A DNA stretch of 50,265 bases from positions 1 through 50,265 of the forward strand of contig CAJVPP010000087.1 in NCBI GenBank assembly GCA_910592005.1. Reading direction: 5' to 3'. Position 1 is the first letter of the stretch; every line of letters starts with the position of its first letter. This stretch comes from Funneliformis mosseae (lineage: Eukaryota > Glomeromycota > Glomeromycetes > Glomerales > Glomeraceae). The notes under the pieces are model-generated. The model was not told the origin of the DNA. It saw only the letters and a list, made by a program, of their open reading frames with translations, and did not search any database. Shown here one piece after another: positions 47,761 to 50,265 of this stretch. A program made the translations under genes and the position numbers.

Positions 47761-48215
47761 AATACCTGGATTAGCATGCCAAATTAATTGGATTACCAAG
47801 TATTTTGACAGATAAGATTCAATCCAATTTATACAAAAAATATAAAAGAGAAATAGAACTTGAGCTATAGTAATTATCAGAAAGTCACCTGCTCATAAAT
47901 TTAAAGCTAGAAAATAAAGTATCTGATTTATCTTTTTCTTAGCAATGTGAAGAAAAAGGGTCTATCACTTTTAAAACCAAACCTGATCCAAAAATAATTA
48001 TCAAATCTATGTTAGAGCATTTCATATACCTGAAATTCTAAAATAGTTTTAAAGAAATTGATAATTATAATTTTGTATTACTTCAGCTGTGAAGCCTATC
48101 TGTGATGGAAAATATAAGAATTATAGATTATATAGCGAATAGTATAGAAATGGAACAAAATATTATCTTAGCTGTAACTCTTTAAGAAATAAATTCAAAT
48201 TCGTGATTGTGACTT
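47761..48215 (+). pseudogene. Decayed gene fragment with CPIC-type zinc motif
   Basis: An otherwise open plus frame reads HAKLIGLPSILTDKIQSNLY, KKYKREIELEL, LSESHLLINLKLENKVSDLS, QCEEKGSITFKTKPDPKIII and KSMLEHFIYLKF. It is interrupted by several TAA/TAG. A frameshift near 48075 leads to PICDGKYKNYRLYSE-stop-Y and RNGTKYYLSCNSLRNKF. The Cys pair positions PIC...YYLSC match a putative zinc-binding C-terminus analogous to, but distinct from, that of the preceding pseudogene. The order and strand suggest that the two may be parts of one multicopy locus type. No function is assignable. Confidence 0.45.
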
Positions 48216-48356
48216 AGATCAGTTATGTAAAATCAATTATCTAAAAAAAATGTATAATACAATATCATTGTAAGGTTATGTAATGTGTGAATTGCATTAT
48301 TTTTTACAATATTAAATAATTTCTATTGTGAAAAAAATAATATCAACCATGTCAGT

Positions 48357-48980
48357 TACTCATTAGAGCTTGATTTTTGAATCTTTATATTGTTTATTAG
48401 ATTAAAACTGAACTCATCATATTTAAAAATATTTAAACCTTTCACAGGATGGGCTAGAGCATCTAATAATACATTGTGTTCTAATATACCAAATAAACTA
48501 AGTCTAGAAAATGTGATAAATAATCCATTTTTTTGCTTAATCAGATATATTAGAAAGGCGTATGGTAAATAGCCTAAGAAGGATAAAATGTTAACAAGCT
48601 TTTCAGTCTCAATAAAGCTTTTTTCAAGCATCTTCATCAAAATCTTTTTTATAATCCCATCTGTCATACAATTTGCTAGAAAACACATCATCATCTTTAA
48701 TATCATCATCTTCATTGTCATTATCAAATAGCTAGATTTATCATCATTATCATCAGTATCAATGCCTAACTCAAATTTATTATTACTATCACTAGGATCA
48801 GAAATGATTAGTAAGCTTTATTCCATAGCTAAAGAGATATTTACTAAGATATATTGATTTTTAATTTACATTCAAAAACCTCTTCACCTAGTCGAGCTAT
48901 AACAATTTTTCAAATCAAATGCTAAAAAGTATAAGCAGTAAATGTTTAGTTACAGCCTGGTAATTGTCTAGATGAATTTT
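48357..48980 (-). pseudogene. Decayed or partial gene, unknown family
   Basis: The minus strand holds a 123-codon open piece, 48356-48727, ending VNILSFLGYLPYAFLIYLIK, LFITFSRLSLFGILEHNVLL, DALAHPVKGLNIFKYDEFSF and a Ser-rich end. In a neighbouring frame an acidic stretch (NEDDDIKDDDVFSSKLYDRW) joins it, and upstream pieces (GEEVFECKLKINIS, IISDPSDSNNKFELGIDTDD) follow the same order. At least one frameshift and several stops separate the parts. The composition is protein-like, but I do not recognise the family. Confidence 0.35.
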
Positions 48981-50181
48981 AATTTCTTTTTTTGAATCAC
49001 GTGGATGGCTTAGATATCGTGCACAGTAAAACATCATTTATTCTTCTCTACAATAATACACTGTTATGCAGAATCTGCAGAATATTTTATATGCAGTTTT
49101 ACATCACTAGCATATGCAATCATTATTTTTAGAGAATCTATTAATAATCCCAACCAAAAGCAATATTTTTGCATTAATATACTTATAAACTTTCTCTAAA
49201 GTTCTTGTATGTTCTATCTCACTTATTACTCATTTCTGAATTACGAATAAAAAATATATCCTGATATACATGCAGATTGTAAACAGAGTATTGTTAAAAA
49301 GAAATTTAAAATAGAAATAAAGTGATTAAAATCTATGATTTGCAGATTTTCAAATAAAATGATAAGTATTTATTATCCTAGTTTTGTTAACACAATTAAC
49401 TACATATATGACTAATCACAAATTAATTAATTTTTAGAAACTCTTTATTTTGATAATACATGATAAATGGTAGGTAATTTTTATTTCATTTAATTTAATT
49501 AGGTTAAATTCTCATTTCAATACACAGTAAGACCTTTTGCTGATCATATTATTAGAATGAAACGAAAATAAATATATTACTATTATGATTTTTAGCAGTT
49601 TTTCAGTCACAAATAAACAGTATATTATATTTGAAAAAGGGTTAGAGCATTATTATAAGTTATTCACATAATCAAAAATATAGATTATAGTTAACACATG
49701 TATCTTCTTTTTTTCTCATCTAGATTAGTCTGCTTATTAATGATTATAGGTTATCAGGAAATTTGTGCTAATTGCTTCTGATATCTTTATTTTTAGAATG
49801 GCTAATTTTTCGCAAAATAATTATGCAAATTTATATGATATTTTTTATAAATACTTTGCCTATTTTTTTCTTTCACAATTCAATTCTTATTAGAAGAAAT
49901 ATTCATTATAAAACAACTTTAAATCGAATTGCATCATAAATAAATATAACTCCTACCTTCTTATATACTCAAAATAAGAAAAAAAATATCTTTTTCTTTA
50001 CTTTTAATCTATACATTATAAGCAGTTTACTGAAGTAAAAAACGTCTCATTAGATATATATTATAGTATTATAGTTTTTTCTTCAGTTTACAGGTATCAT
50101 TTTTCAGACATGAATGAAATAAGTAAATAGGAATAGGAGAAAAAGAGCTTTATATATTATAATATATTTATACTGTATATA
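48981..50181. other. AT-rich segment without a supported gene
   Basis: Stops in every frame; no repeat array or transposon end was recognised until 50182. Just before that point ACTGTATATACAGT (50172-50185) is a 14-bp palindrome created by the TA-flanked tip of the next element. Confidence 0.4.
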
Positions 50182-50265
50182 CAGTGGTTACCAAAAGAAA
50201 CGCAAGTGTGATTGGTTACCTTTGAACGGCTATAACTCATCAACCACAAATGCTAGAAACATGAT
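50182..50265 (+). mobile_element. Left end of a Tc1-like element, cut by the window edge
   Basis: After a TA dinucleotide (50180-50181) the sequence CAGTGGTTACCAAAAGAAAC fits the consensus style of Tc1 tips (CAGTG...CCAAAAG). It is followed by CGGCTATAACTCATCAACCA, typical of the inner part of long Tc1 inverted repeats. Its tip differs from that of the 43476-44057 element, so it belongs to another subfamily. The rest lies outside the window. Confidence 0.6.

Overview
The window looks like nuclear DNA of an arbuscular mycorrhizal fungus (Glomeromycotina, most like Rhizophagus). Three things point there: a very AT-rich genome full of A/T homopolymers, a typical fungal multi-exon gene with GT-AG introns of 71-106 nt, and several decayed multicopy families whose residue patterns resemble ones I recall from Rhizophagus. 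The organism call is an inference from recall, not a database match. No tRNA, rRNA or CRISPR array was recognised.

Layout. (1) 1-6490 is extremely AT-rich and has no gene I can support. It holds a ~49-bp satellite of imperfect palindromes (about 1480-2590), a shorter ~120-130 bp tandem repeat, and a diverged pair of direct duplicates. (2) 6491-10531, minus strand, is the best gene of the window: six exons that join in phase into a 1203-residue FUSC/BRE4-like membrane transporter. (3) 10.8-23.2 kb is unique-looking sequence with no convincing gene. (4) 23160-24218, plus strand, is a small single-exon gene for an ECL1-type zinc-binding regulator. It has a TATA box, a long leader almost free of ATG, and one four-codon upstream ORF. 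Converging on it is a two-exon minus-strand gene for a small basic protein (25299-25670). (5) 25.7-35.2 kb is again unique and gene-poor, with long homopolymers, palindromes and a pair of CACGTG boxes.

(6) 35.2-50.3 kb is a graveyard of mobile and multicopy elements: MULE-type transposase fragments (35967-36485), a 5'-truncated LINE on the minus strand with a poly(A) tail (38951-43473), a 582-bp Tc1-like deletion derivative nested at the LINE's 5' end (43476-44057), three plus-strand pseudogenes and one on the minus strand (44350-48980), and the first bases of another Tc1-like element running off the right edge (50182-50265).

The intact genes do not form a pathway. The transporter is probably a house-keeping or detoxification membrane protein, and the ECL1-like protein a starvation or longevity regulator. 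The most distinctive observations are the palindromic satellite, a Vam3-like acidic dileucine motif beside a PKA-type site in the transporter, the ATG-poor ECL1 leader, and the nested repeat block, in which several disabling changes fit C-to-T decay. I found no clear evidence of a new biological system.
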